Below, piece by piece: positions 53,252 to 61,018 of a stretch of DNA of 64,000 bases. The position numbers and the translations under genes are program-made. A model generated the notes under the pieces. That model did no database searches. It worked only from the letters and a program-made list of their open reading frames with translations, and was not told the DNA's origin. Positions within the stretch are counted from its first letter, which is position 1. Each line of letters starts with the position of its first letter. The stretch covers positions 186,001 through 250,000 of the forward strand of contig CAVWXN010000005.1 in NCBI GenBank assembly GCA_963759125.1. Direction: 5' to 3'. Source of the DNA: JABDQA01 sp963759125. GTDB lineage: Bacteria > Desulfobacterota > Desulfobulbia > Desulfobulbales > Desulfocapsaceae.

Positions 53252-54343
53252 CTAGCGAATCCCCGTCTCAACATAGCTCATAAGATCCGCCAGCTTCATA
53301 TCCTCTAAACCGAGATTTTTCAAAGTTCTGCCGGCGGTAAAAAAATCCTCTTCCACGAGATACTCACCCAGGGCGGCAATCACTTCCATCCGAGGGGTGG
53401 GAACCCCGCTGAGCCGTCCCAGCTCGATCATCGGCACCAGTCCTGTGGGGATGTCTTCAAGGATATAGCGGGTTCTCAGTTCCTTCTGACCGGCTATACC
53501 ATCGTAGGCAGGATTGCTGCGCACTGCCTCGCTCAATGTCGGCTTGTCAATCCCGTAGGCAACTTTATACCATGTTAGTATCGGCAGCAGGTCAACTTCA
53601 AAGGCCTCGGCAAGGGCCATTCTTTCCGAGTCGAGCTTCTCGACAAAAGCCCCGATAGAGGGAGTAATTCCATCGTAATAGTAAGACCACTCATGGGCCG
53701 ACTCGATAAGCGAGGTGTTAAGCAGGGTTGGTGCCGGGTGAACAATGGCATTGGCGTTGCCGAGGCTCGGTTGCAGCACGTTCTTGCCGGCAATCACTTG
53801 TGGGAATGCTTCATGAAAAAGTGAGGCGACCTTGGCGGTGTCTTTTGCAGGCAGGGCGGCAATGACTAGATCGTTTTTTATTCCGATAATCTTGGCATAG
53901 CCCGGTTTAGGACTCCGGCACGCATAAATCAAGGTGTTGGTCTCCGCCAGAGTGACTCGGGCGGTGCATCCCTGATCGGCGAGAACCTCCTTGAACTCGA
54001 GGGTGCCGCAGGTGGCACCGGGATGAAGTATCACTATCTGGCCGTCGGCAAGCACAGGAGCACAGCTTTGGGCAATTGCACGGTGAGCAGTTGCCGGCGC
54101 AACCACCATCACGACATCGGCACCATCCACCGCCTTGGCGATATCGGTGGTGGCGAACTCAAGCGCCCCGAAACCCTGAACTGCGCCCTCAACATGAATA
54201 CCACCCTGCTCGGATATAGCCTGTATCGTCTTTTCGAAGATATCATAGAGCCGAACAGAAAACCCCATGAGCGCGAGATGACCAGCCAGAGACTGGCCCC
54301 CATTGCCTCCACCAACTATTGTCCACTTCGTCGTTTTAGCCAT
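53252..54343 (-). CDS. Octopine/opine dehydrogenase family protein
   Basis: 363 residues. The N-terminal Rossmann fold begins WTIVGGGNGGQSLAGHLALM. The C-terminal all-helical opine-dehydrogenase domain contains SLGNANAIVHPAPTLLN, with the N and H at the place of the catalytic pair of N-(1-D-carboxylethyl)-norvaline dehydrogenase, and FVEKLDSERMALAEAF. Family members join or split an amino acid and a keto acid (pyruvate in octopine, alanopine, strombine and tauropine). It is the first gene of a sigma54-controlled TRAP operon, so breakdown of an imported opine is the likely role. The exact amino acid cannot be read from the sequence. Confidence 0.88.
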   Translation of the reverse strand: MAKTTKWTIVGGGNGGQSLAGHLALMGFSVRLYDIFEKTIQAISEQGGIHVEGAVQGFGALEFATTDIAKAVDGADVVMVVAPATAHRAIAQSCAPVLADGQIVILHPGATCGTLEFKEVLADQGCTARVTLAETNTLIYACRSPKPGYAKIIGIKNDLVIAALPAKDTAKVASLFHEAFPQVIAGKNVLQPSLGNANAIVHPAPTLLNTSLIESAHEWSYYYDGITPSIGAFVEKLDSERMALAEAFEVDLLPILTWYKVAYGIDKPTLSEAVRSNPAYDGIAGQKELRTRYILEDIPTGLVPMIELGRLSGVPTPRMEVIAALGEYLVEEDFFTAGRTLKNLGLEDMKLADLMSYVETGIR

Positions 54344-54384
54344 ACGTACGTCCCCCTCACATGCTATTTATTTGGAGGTTTAAT

Positions 54385-54400
54385 AGCAATGATTGTGCCA
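54385..54400 (-). promoter_or_regulatory. Sigma54 (-24/-12) promoter of the opine dehydrogenase-TRAP operon
   Basis: On the minus strand TGGCACAATCATTGCT, a full match to TGGCAC-N5-TTGC[AT] with GG and GC 10 bases apart, 42 bases upstream of the start codon. A weaker dyad TGTCGT...GATACA (54483-54502) lies about 90 bases upstream, a possible activator site. Confidence 0.85.
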
Positions 54401-54626
54401 AACGAGAAAACCTTTGTAAAGGAACGTAATATCAGCATCATATGGGCAAATACTCACCAGCGACCAGGAGCACAACATGGGGTGTCGTCTTAATATGATA
54501 CATTTGAGGATAAGGGGAGGAGCGGAAGTAGAGGCTATCACTTGAAAGGAAGAACGAGTGTACAAATTTGAATCATGACCAATTTTGAGACAAATCTTGG
54601 CATGCATGATGAAATAACTAATCTGA
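54401..54626. other. Intergenic, upstream of the opine operon
   Basis: 226 bases without a gene. Besides the possible enhancer dyad I see nothing. Confidence 0.4.
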
Positions 54627-54815
54627 CCTGGAAATAGACCGATACCCGGCGCCGATGTGGTGACCATCCAGTATCTGTTGGGGCATAGCCGGATCAAGAC
54701 GACGCTGCGCTATGCCCGGCTGTCGAATCAGCGAGCTCGTATCGACTTCTACCAATCGATGGACAGAGTCATGGAGATAAAAGGCAATATGACCTCGTGG
54801 AACGTCCTCTGTTGA
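54627..54815 (+). pseudogene. Tyrosine recombinase, C-terminal fragment (second copy)
   Basis: Read from 54627 to the TGA at 54813: GADVVTIQYLLGHSRIKTTL, RYARLSNQRARIDFYQSMDR. It carries the conserved H (LLGH) and the nucleophile Y (LRY). It is similar to the fragment at 45373-45588 (roughly half of residues identical) and likewise lacks everything upstream. No start codon is needed or found; it is a relic. Confidence 0.75.
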
Positions 54816-54818
54816 TGT

Positions 54819-54842
54819 ACGCCGTCCGGTACCGGACGGCGT
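54819..54842. terminator. Perfect 24-bp palindrome after the second recombinase fragment
   Basis: Twelve-base arms, centre CCGGTACCGG, 3 bases after the stop. It is followed by AGAAAAACTTGAC, matching the sequence after the first fragment's palindrome. Confidence 0.65.
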
Positions 54843-55131
54843 GACCATGAAGAAAAACTTGACCTAAAAGCTGAAAATGAGAACTAATGGGGGCAACATA
54901 ACTAATTAAAACAAATAGAAAAAACAGGATCTTTACGTATGCAAACCGAAAATCTTTACTTTGGGATAGTCAAGAAGCCACACGTTCAAGTTTGAGCAAT
55001 ATTATTTAGAGTTCCAGTGGAACCCAATCGCTGCTGAGGTCCCACCTCATTTTCCTGCAGTATTAATCGGCAGGGTCATGGTCAAGAATAAAGGATAAGC
55101 AATAAACAGCACTTATATTGGCCTTTCCAGC
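54843..55131. other. AT-rich intergenic region
   Basis: 289 bases between the recombinase relic and the L,D-transpeptidase gene, with no supported gene or RNA. Confidence 0.4.
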
Positions 55132-56784
55132 TCAACTGCCGGTTTTGAGGGCTGTCCTCAGCTTATCGTCGCGCCCGTATAAATCCTCACTGAAATGCAG
55201 TACCCCTTCTTCATCGTGCCAGGCGGTCAAATAGGCAAGGTGGACTGGAACCTTCTGATCAAGACTGACAATGGTGCGCTTGCCTGCTTTGACGATGCTG
55301 TCCACCCGAGTGCGGTCCCACGGCCCTTTCTGCTCACTCAGCAGAAATACTGCGAGCGCGGCGGGATCGCTGAGGCGGATGCAACCGTGGCTGAAGGCAC
55401 GATTTGCCGCACTGAAAAGATCGTGGTTAGGTGTATCATGCAGATAAACCGAGTATTTGTTCGGAAAGACGAACTTCATCGTGCCGAGTGCATTCCAGAC
55501 GCCGGGGTCCTGCCTGAGCTTGTAGCGGTTCATGGCCCGGGGGGTGACAGACTGCCAGTCGATGGTGCGCGGGTCGAGTTCTACCGCGTCGCTGCCCCAG
55601 CTGGAAAACAGCCTGATATTGTGCTCTGCCAGATAGCCGGGATCCTTGCGCAAGTGTGAAAGCGTCTCGGTTCGGGCGATATGCGGAGTCAGATTCCAGA
55701 ACGGGTTGAACTCCGTATAGCGAATCCTGTCGCTGAAGACCGGGGTCTCATGGTGCAGCTTGCCGACGATGACCCGCATTTCCAGCTCGAGACGGTTTTG
55801 CCGGACCGCTTTAAGATCAAATCCTGCAATATTCACCAGTATATAAGTATCACCCAACTCCCTGTCATGCCAGCGCCAGCGCTCCAGATTGAGTTCCAGC
55901 TGCTCGATTCGCTCAGCAACCGGCACGTTCATCACTGCCAGGGTTTTTGGACCGATCACTCCGTCGGCGCTCAAACCGTGGCGCTGCTGGTAGCGCTTCA
56001 CTGCGGCGACGGTTTCGGGATCGTAGAGATCGCCCTGCTCGCTAGCCCGCTCGAGGTCACCTGTTGTAATCAACAATTCTCTGAACTGGACAACCCGAGA
56101 GTCGGACTCTGCGGGATGCAGGGTGGGGCCATCTTCGATTGTCGGCCAGCCGCCCAGTTCGACAATTTTGCGATGTTCGGCCAGCGCCTCGGTCAGCTGC
56201 CGGTAGTAATGGTGTTGTGGACCAAGTGCGCTGAAATAGCCCTGCAACCCGCCCGGGTGACCTTCGAACTGGAAGGCCTTGAGCGGTGAAAACGCAGGAG
56301 ACCCCGCTTCGCTGAACAACTCGGGAAAGGCCTTACGTGCCTTATTCTGCCCTTCACTGAGGTCATGAACATAGCGCAGGAATCCATCGGTCAGGGCCAG
56401 GTCGAGGCGGGTGCGCTCTGCAGAGCTGGAGGCGTCAAGCAGGGCCGTGATCGTCTCGGTATTGTAGGCCTGCGGAACAAGGCCGTGCTGATCTGCGTTC
56501 TCCAGCGTATCCAGCAAAACCATGGCCGCTTCGCTAAGACTGGTATCTGCGAGCCAGAACGGCTGAAACCCGTTTTCCCGGTAGACTTCAAACAGCCATT
56601 GCTGTTCGACCTCCAGTGCCTCGCCATACCAGGAGGCGCTGGCCAGCTCCGGTACATGATGCTCAAGTTCATTGAGCAGCGCTTCGTCGAATTCCTCACC
56701 TGTAGCCGACGAAGCCAGGCAAAACACCATAAAGAGCGCACTTATCAGCAGGATGCTGGCGCTATTGCCTAGGTTGCGTGTCAT
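55132..56784 (-). CDS. L,D-transpeptidase, YcbB/LdtD type
   Basis: 550 residues from MTRNLGNSAS (56784), with GAGAGGAAG upstream; a frame from 56844 has no such site. A signal peptide ends near SSATG. A helical scaffold (about 50-250) is followed by a peptidoglycan-binding domain (LYDPETVAAVKRYQQRHGLS, ADGVIGPKTLAVMN) and the YkuD catalytic domain (about 325-500) with YSVYLHDTPNHDLF and the active site AFSHGCIRLSDP (catalytic cysteine and histidine). It makes 3-3 cross-links in the periplasm. It stands alone. Confidence 0.93.
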   Translation of the reverse strand: MTRNLGNSASILLISALFMVFCLASSATGEEFDEALLNELEHHVPELASASWYGEALEVEQQWLFEVYRENGFQPFWLADTSLSEAAMVLLDTLENADQHGLVPQAYNTETITALLDASSSAERTRLDLALTDGFLRYVHDLSEGQNKARKAFPELFSEAGSPAFSPLKAFQFEGHPGGLQGYFSALGPQHHYYRQLTEALAEHRKIVELGGWPTIEDGPTLHPAESDSRVVQFRELLITTGDLERASEQGDLYDPETVAAVKRYQQRHGLSADGVIGPKTLAVMNVPVAERIEQLELNLERWRWHDRELGDTYILVNIAGFDLKAVRQNRLELEMRVIVGKLHHETPVFSDRIRYTEFNPFWNLTPHIARTETLSHLRKDPGYLAEHNIRLFSSWGSDAVELDPRTIDWQSVTPRAMNRYKLRQDPGVWNALGTMKFVFPNKYSVYLHDTPNHDLFSAANRAFSHGCIRLSDPAALAVFLLSEQKGPWDRTRVDSIVKAGKRTIVSLDQKVPVHLAYLTAWHDEEGVLHFSEDLYGRDDKLRTALKTGS

Positions 56785-56896
56785 AATCTTCCTCTCTACA
56801 ATTATGGGACTCTTGCTCTTGCTGTATGTCCTGATGTTGAGCACACCAAACCGCTCAACAGTCAGCTCGCAGCCGTCGAATTAAACGATCAATAGC

Positions 56897-57661
56897 TCAA
56901 CCGCCGGTGATCACCGCCTCAGGGATCCGATAGTGCTCGTAGTCGTTGACCTCGATCAGCCACAGATCCCCTTTCTTTTCGGCCTTGACCGAACCATCCG
57001 CCTCAGAACTCACTTGTTCGCCGGTAAACTTCAGGACGCGTTCGAAACCGCCCGGCGGTGTCACATGGACTTGCGCATTACCAGGCTTACCGCGAACCAC
57101 GCCGAAGTCACATTGCGCGGAACCCTGAGGCGCATCTCCCATCGAGCAGGGCACCTGGCCGGTGGCATGGTACGGCGTTCCCGCAACTTTAGCGTCAGTG
57201 GCAGGTGCGGATTCGACAGGTGCCGTCGCTGCCGGCTGGGTGTCGGCAGCGGTGATGATCATTTCCAGTCGGTAGTTGGCAGTTTCGTTTCGGCGTGCGG
57301 CACTGCGCATCATATAGACCCTGACCGTGTAGTCGCCTGACTCGGGCAATATGCCTTCGTATTGATTCTCGTTTATTGAACCGTTGAACATAGCGACCTG
57401 GTTCTCACCTGGGGCCAGGATATTGAAATAGTTGGCACCGTTGTCGGTGGCCATGCTGACATTCATATATTGCCCCTGGCGGGCGCCAAGGATATAGTCG
57501 ATCACCGCATAGCCGGTTATCGAACTTTCGATGGTGGCGCTGTTCTTGCCGCGCTCAAAGCTGACCCGCTCAACTTTGATATCCTCACGGGCTGTCAATA
57601 CTCCGCCTCCCAGGGCTAACAATAACGCTGAAAAAAGTGCTGCTATCATGATGCTGCGCAT
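56897..57661 (-). CDS. Secreted protein of unknown function
   Basis: 254 residues. Signal peptide MRSIMIAALFSALLLALGGG to about residue 24. The middle (about 30-135) is beta-rich, ITGYAVIDYILGARQGQYMN and SGDYTVRVYMMRSAARRNET, and resembles prepeptidase/jelly-roll domains found as export or carbohydrate modules. A Pro/Ala/Thr linker follows, then a domain with CSMGDAPQGSAQCDFGVVRG holding two cysteines. Homologues are usually left uncharacterised. It follows the same strand as the transpeptidase, 112 bases upstream. Confidence 0.7.
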   Translation of the reverse strand: MRSIMIAALFSALLLALGGGVLTAREDIKVERVSFERGKNSATIESSITGYAVIDYILGARQGQYMNVSMATDNGANYFNILAPGENQVAMFNGSINENQYEGILPESGDYTVRVYMMRSAARRNETANYRLEMIITAADTQPAATAPVESAPATDAKVAGTPYHATGQVPCSMGDAPQGSAQCDFGVVRGKPGNAQVHVTPPGGFERVLKFTGEQVSSEADGSVKAEKKGDLWLIEVNDYEHYRIPEAVITGG

Positions 57662-58071
57662 GGTTTGACTCTCTCCTGTGTATTTTAATTATGGGGTGCG
57701 ACAGACTCACCGATAGACATTGCTTCATCATCCACCACACACAGATGTTTCCTCATTAAGGTAAAATCAAGCCTGCCCCGGTTAATTTATCAGAATCAGT
57801 TGTTTCATATTTCTCCGCACCAGATATGGACTTGACTGAAGAATACCGTTACTTAATGTTGCTCTATCTTTGTCTCAGATGAGACAGTAAAGTAATGATG
57901 ATGAATGAGTGCACCAGGCCTATGCACGTGACCATAATTGTCACTCCTTTTACTACGACAAGAAACGCAGAGACTGCCGGCTGACGCAGCAATGGCAGAG
58001 ATCCGGTCTCTACAGAGGAGTTGATTGATCATTATCAAAACAATGCAAGCACGCCAGGAGAGCCGAGTATT
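57662..58071. other. Divergent intergenic region
   Basis: 410 bases between the secreted protein and the DUF805 gene. Small frames exist on both strands without ribosome sites or families. No RNA signal is clear. Confidence 0.4.
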
Positions 58072-58443
58072 ATGATGAGTTTCAGTGAAGCAGTAGGAAC
58101 ATGCCTGAAAAAAAACTACTTTAATTTCAACGACCGAGCACCGCGCTCCGAATATTGGTGGTTTGCCCTGTTTGCCTGGGCCGGGGCGATTGCCTTGTCT
58201 GTTCTTGATAACCTTATTTTCAACAATCCATCGGGTTACGGAGTTTTCAGCACCGTCTGGGGATTGGCCCTTTTACTGCCCTCCATAGGAGTGGGCGTTA
58301 GACGACTGCATGACCTGGATAAATCGGGCTGGTGGCTGCTGATCTCGTTTATCCCTATTATCGGGTTCATTATTCTGGTTTTCTGGTTTATCCAGCAGGG
58401 CACGGGGGGGCAGAACCGATTCGGTGCCGACCCGCTCAACTGA
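58072..58443 (+). CDS. DUF805 membrane protein
   Basis: 123 residues from the ATG at 58072; AGGAG lies 12 bases upstream, and the next codon is another ATG. Four hydrophobic segments. DUF805 hallmarks: FNFNDRAPRSEYWWFALFAW, LLPSIGVGVRRLHDLDKSGW, WLLISFIPIIGFIILVFW and TGGQNRFGADPL. The function of the family is unknown. Confidence 0.9.
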   Translation: MMSFSEAVGTCLKKNYFNFNDRAPRSEYWWFALFAWAGAIALSVLDNLIFNNPSGYGVFSTVWGLALLLPSIGVGVRRLHDLDKSGWWLLISFIPIIGFIILVFWFIQQGTGGQNRFGADPLN

Positions 58444-58521
58444 GTGACATGTAATCGGCAGGCGTTATCCAGAGCCAACGCGCCATCCTGACGAAGCCGG
58501 CCAGTAGATGGAGGATCAAAT

Positions 58522-58803
58522 TTGAATTTTCTCTCCTCATTATTTGTTGCAAAGCCGCTCAATATTCTTGTCGTAGCCCTTTTCTTTCTTGCGGGATATC
58601 TCCTTTTGCGATTTACAGAACTCGGTGCTAAGCGAAAGCCTCGATCGCTGATAATCGCTTCCTGCGCTTGGGGTCTCTATGCAGCCTATGAGTTGCTGGT
58701 ATTGATCAAGACCCCTGAGGCAAATATCCGGGTCGATCTGCTCGTGATCTGGCCTGCGCTGGCAATTCTCTCGATATGGGCGCTGTTCAGAATGTTTCGA
58801 TAG
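58522..58803 (+). CDS. Small membrane protein
   Basis: 93 residues, TTG start with GGAGGA upstream. Three hydrophobic segments (about 12-30, 42-60, 70-90). No family recognised. It follows the DUF805 gene by 78 bases on the same strand. Confidence 0.6.
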   Translation: MNFLSSLFVAKPLNILVVALFFLAGYLLLRFTELGAKRKPRSLIIASCAWGLYAAYELLVLIKTPEANIRVDLLVIWPALAILSIWALFRMFR

Positions 58804-58899
58804 ATTTAGTGCTGATTCTAAGAGCTAGAAGAATTGTTGCCCATAATTTCCAACCAATCAGTTTTCACCCCCGACGATACACCCCTCACTCGATGTTGC

Positions 58900-59082
58900 T
58901 CAGTTATAAGGCCAGATTATATTGAATACGAACATGACTAAAAATATGGCCCCAAACAGCTTCCAATTCCATTGAAAGTGGCCTTTTTCTCGTTCTGTGA
59001 CGATTCCGATCTTTCTCAGAACCCAGACGGTCAGATAGATCAGAATAACCGTTACCGCAGCATGCGCAAAATCAAAATGCAT
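58900..59082 (-). CDS. Very small membrane protein
   Basis: 60 residues with two hydrophobic segments (VTVILIYLTVWVLRKIGIV and FGAIFLVMFVFNIIW) separated by a polar loop. It is convergent with the preceding gene. It looks like a real small membrane protein, but no family is recognised. Confidence 0.5.
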   Translation of the reverse strand: MHFDFAHAAVTVILIYLTVWVLRKIGIVTEREKGHFQWNWKLFGAIFLVMFVFNIIWPYN

Positions 59083-59407
59083 AGTGTCTCTCCGAAGATT
59101 TGGATCAGTATTTTTGTTTCAGGGTTTGTGCTTGCTCAAAGACTGAACTGGAAATTAACCGACCGGAATTTCGCATTCTTAACAGCCAAAGTGGTCAAGG
59201 CAATGCCGTGCTTACCGAGAATTGGGTCTAATTCCGATTCATCGAGGAGCGTCAAGGGACCGCAATGGCATGCGTATCCTTGCCGCTGGGATTAATGCTC
59301 CAACGGGCATTCACCGAGTAGGCTCGCACGACACCAGACCCTGCAGGTGCCGCGCTCACCATAGGGATTGACTCAATCTTCAATTGCTGTGAGGACCTTG
59401 TAAGTCA
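59083..59407. other. Intergenic region
   Basis: 325 bases with no supported gene. The largest frames have no ribosome site. Confidence 0.4.
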
Positions 59408-59935
59408 TCACTTGCAGCCCTGAGGACAATCGAACAAGCACTCGCCCACTTCACGCTTGCCATTTGCTTGTCTGACGTAGCAGCGCTTCTTGGTTTTACA
59501 ATTGCAATATTGCTGCAATTGCCATCCCTGGCTTGCGGGATAGTTAACATGCGGTTTATCGCCCCTGCTCTGGTGATGATTCTCATGGCCGGGGCGAATG
59601 ATCTCTATTGACGACACCGCATGATCCAGCCCGTGACCGAGGTATTCATGGTCTTCCATCACGCGCAATGAACGTCCCCGGAAGTTGGAGTCTTCGTATA
59701 AAATCACCTCCATGTCTCTTTCAACCTCGATCGAGGCGATGGCATCGTTCCAGTTTTCATCTTTCAGATTGCGGATGCTGTCTGAGGTGCAGAACCGATC
59801 GCCTCTGTAGTCCTCCTGGTCGTAGAAGCACACTTCGTCGCGAGCCGAGGCCAGGCCGCAGGACAACCCAAAGATCAATACCAGGCTGAGCATTGTTACC
59901 CTAAAGAGGGGATTAATTGAGGTCTTCATGTTCAA
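59408..59935 (-). CDS. Secreted beta/gamma-crystallin domain protein
   Basis: 175 residues. The signal peptide (to about residue 31, SCGLASA) precedes two Greek-key motifs: EVCFYDQEDYRGDRFCTSDS ending in WNDAIASIEV, and MEVILYEDSNFRGRSLRVME ending in LDHAVSSIEI. The D-x-[IV]-[AS]-S stretches are those that bind calcium in microbial members. A tail with six cysteines (CNCKTKKRCY, GECLFDCPQGC) is likely disulfide-linked. It is an exported protein, perhaps stabilised by calcium; the role is unknown. Confidence 0.85.
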   Translation of the reverse strand: MNMKTSINPLFRVTMLSLVLIFGLSCGLASARDEVCFYDQEDYRGDRFCTSDSIRNLKDENWNDAIASIEVERDMEVILYEDSNFRGRSLRVMEDHEYLGHGLDHAVSSIEIIRPGHENHHQSRGDKPHVNYPASQGWQLQQYCNCKTKKRCYVRQANGKREVGECLFDCPQGCK

Positions 59936-60605
59936 GTCTCCTTATGCGTTACTAGTTGTTATTAATTGCTTTACGTCATGAGCGGACATATGAAACTCGG
60001 CTCTAGACGGCTGTACTCGAGGCAATGCTGAGTACTCTTAGTACGAACAGCACTGCTCAGGCGTTGTGCCCCGCACCGCTGCCCCTTTTTGCGCTGGTTA
60101 GTGATAAACGCTTGATAAGTAATCCATTTTTCAAGGGTGCCTCAAAGATTAATACCTCAACCTTCTGTAGGCAAGACTGCTAACCAAAAAGATGTGCTCC
60201 TCACACTATTTCGACTGATCAGCCTAAGAAACTGCTTCCAATTCGAACTTTGGGGATGCAGTAAATGACTAATAATTTTTCCGCCGGGCTGGGGCTAGAG
60301 ATTTACTCTCTTTCTCTATGACTTCATAGACCTAAGGGTCGAATCTCAGAGAGAGGTGAATTGTTCCCTGGAAATCTCGAATTGACGACGGAAGATAGGG
60401 ATTAGAAGTTTCCCGCTTGCTTTCGACTTCTATTTTGGCTAATCAGGTTACGATTATTCCTGCTGATCTCAGAATCTCATTCAGCGGCGCGTTGCGCCTT
60501 TGCAATCTGAAAATAGAGAAGAATAATCTGAACCTGATTAGCCTTGATCGAGTTCAGTGTGGTTCAGCAAACCTCTCCCACCCTTCCGGTATGTCCACTG
60601 GCCGT
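59936..60605. other. Long intergenic region
   Basis: 670 bases between the crystallin-like gene and the selenoprotein gene. Frames on both strands are short and interrupted. A short dyad near 60023-60062 (CAATGCTGAGTAC / GTACGAACAGCACTG) may form a hairpin. I see no gene. Confidence 0.4.
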
Positions 60606-60998
60606 TTATTTTTCCTCGACCGGAAACTTGTTGCGCTGCCATTCACGCCATCCACCTTTAAGGGCATAAGCCTTGGTAAAACCATCACCACGTAATTTCC
60701 GTACCAGACCGGCACTAGTTGCTTCGTTCGGTCAAGCACAGTAAAGAACTAAAGTCTTATCCTTGGAATAAGATGCTGACCAGTCAGCATATTCTGCAGC
60801 AGGGGCCCGCACTGCACTTTTGATTTTGAACTCACTTGAGCTCCAATCTTGTCCGGTGCGAACATCAAGAACAACCAGATCGGGTGCAGCCAGCATGGCG
60901 TTGAGATCGTCCTTGTCAATAATCAAGTCATCTGACCAGACATTTGCTGCCGCTCCAAAGGTGATCATAAAGGCGAACAACAAAACAAGTCGTTTCAT
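60606..60998 (-). CDS. Periplasmic rhodanese, predicted selenoprotein (Sec89 at in-frame TGA)
   Basis: Read as 130 residues with TGA at 60732-60734 as selenocysteine. The signal peptide ends near NVWS. The rhodanese fold runs from LVVLDVRTGQDWSSSEFKIK and APAAEYADW to TLVLYCAUPNEATSAGLV and GGWREWQR. Homologues read YCxCPxEA here, so the TGA replaces a cysteine, two residues after the predicted catalytic C87. The 42 codons after TGA continue the family perfectly and end in TAA. A SECIS-like hairpin follows the TGA. Without recoding the product would lack the last third of the domain. It would be a secreted sulfurtransferase or redox protein. The next gene upstream is a permease on the same strand. 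Confidence 0.8.
60701..60715 (-). promoter_or_regulatory. Bacterial SECIS-like hairpin
   Basis: On the minus strand GTGCC-GGTCT-GGTAC: a 5-bp stem (one G-U) and loop GGTCT, 16 bases after the TGA to the stem and 21 to the loop. The loop matches the GGUCU loop of the E. coli fdhF SECIS that SelB recognises, and the distance is in the normal range. Confidence 0.75.
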
Positions 60999-61018
60999 AA
61001 GTCTTTCTCCTTATCAGA

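Noticed and set aside
54618..54848. Minus-strand ORF over the second recombinase remnant
   Set aside because: The plus strand has the recombinase motifs; the minus frame is its shadow.
60554..60739. Separate small minus-strand gene downstream of the rhodanese
   Set aside because: It is a different frame over the C-terminal half of the rhodanese, which continues correctly through the TGA.
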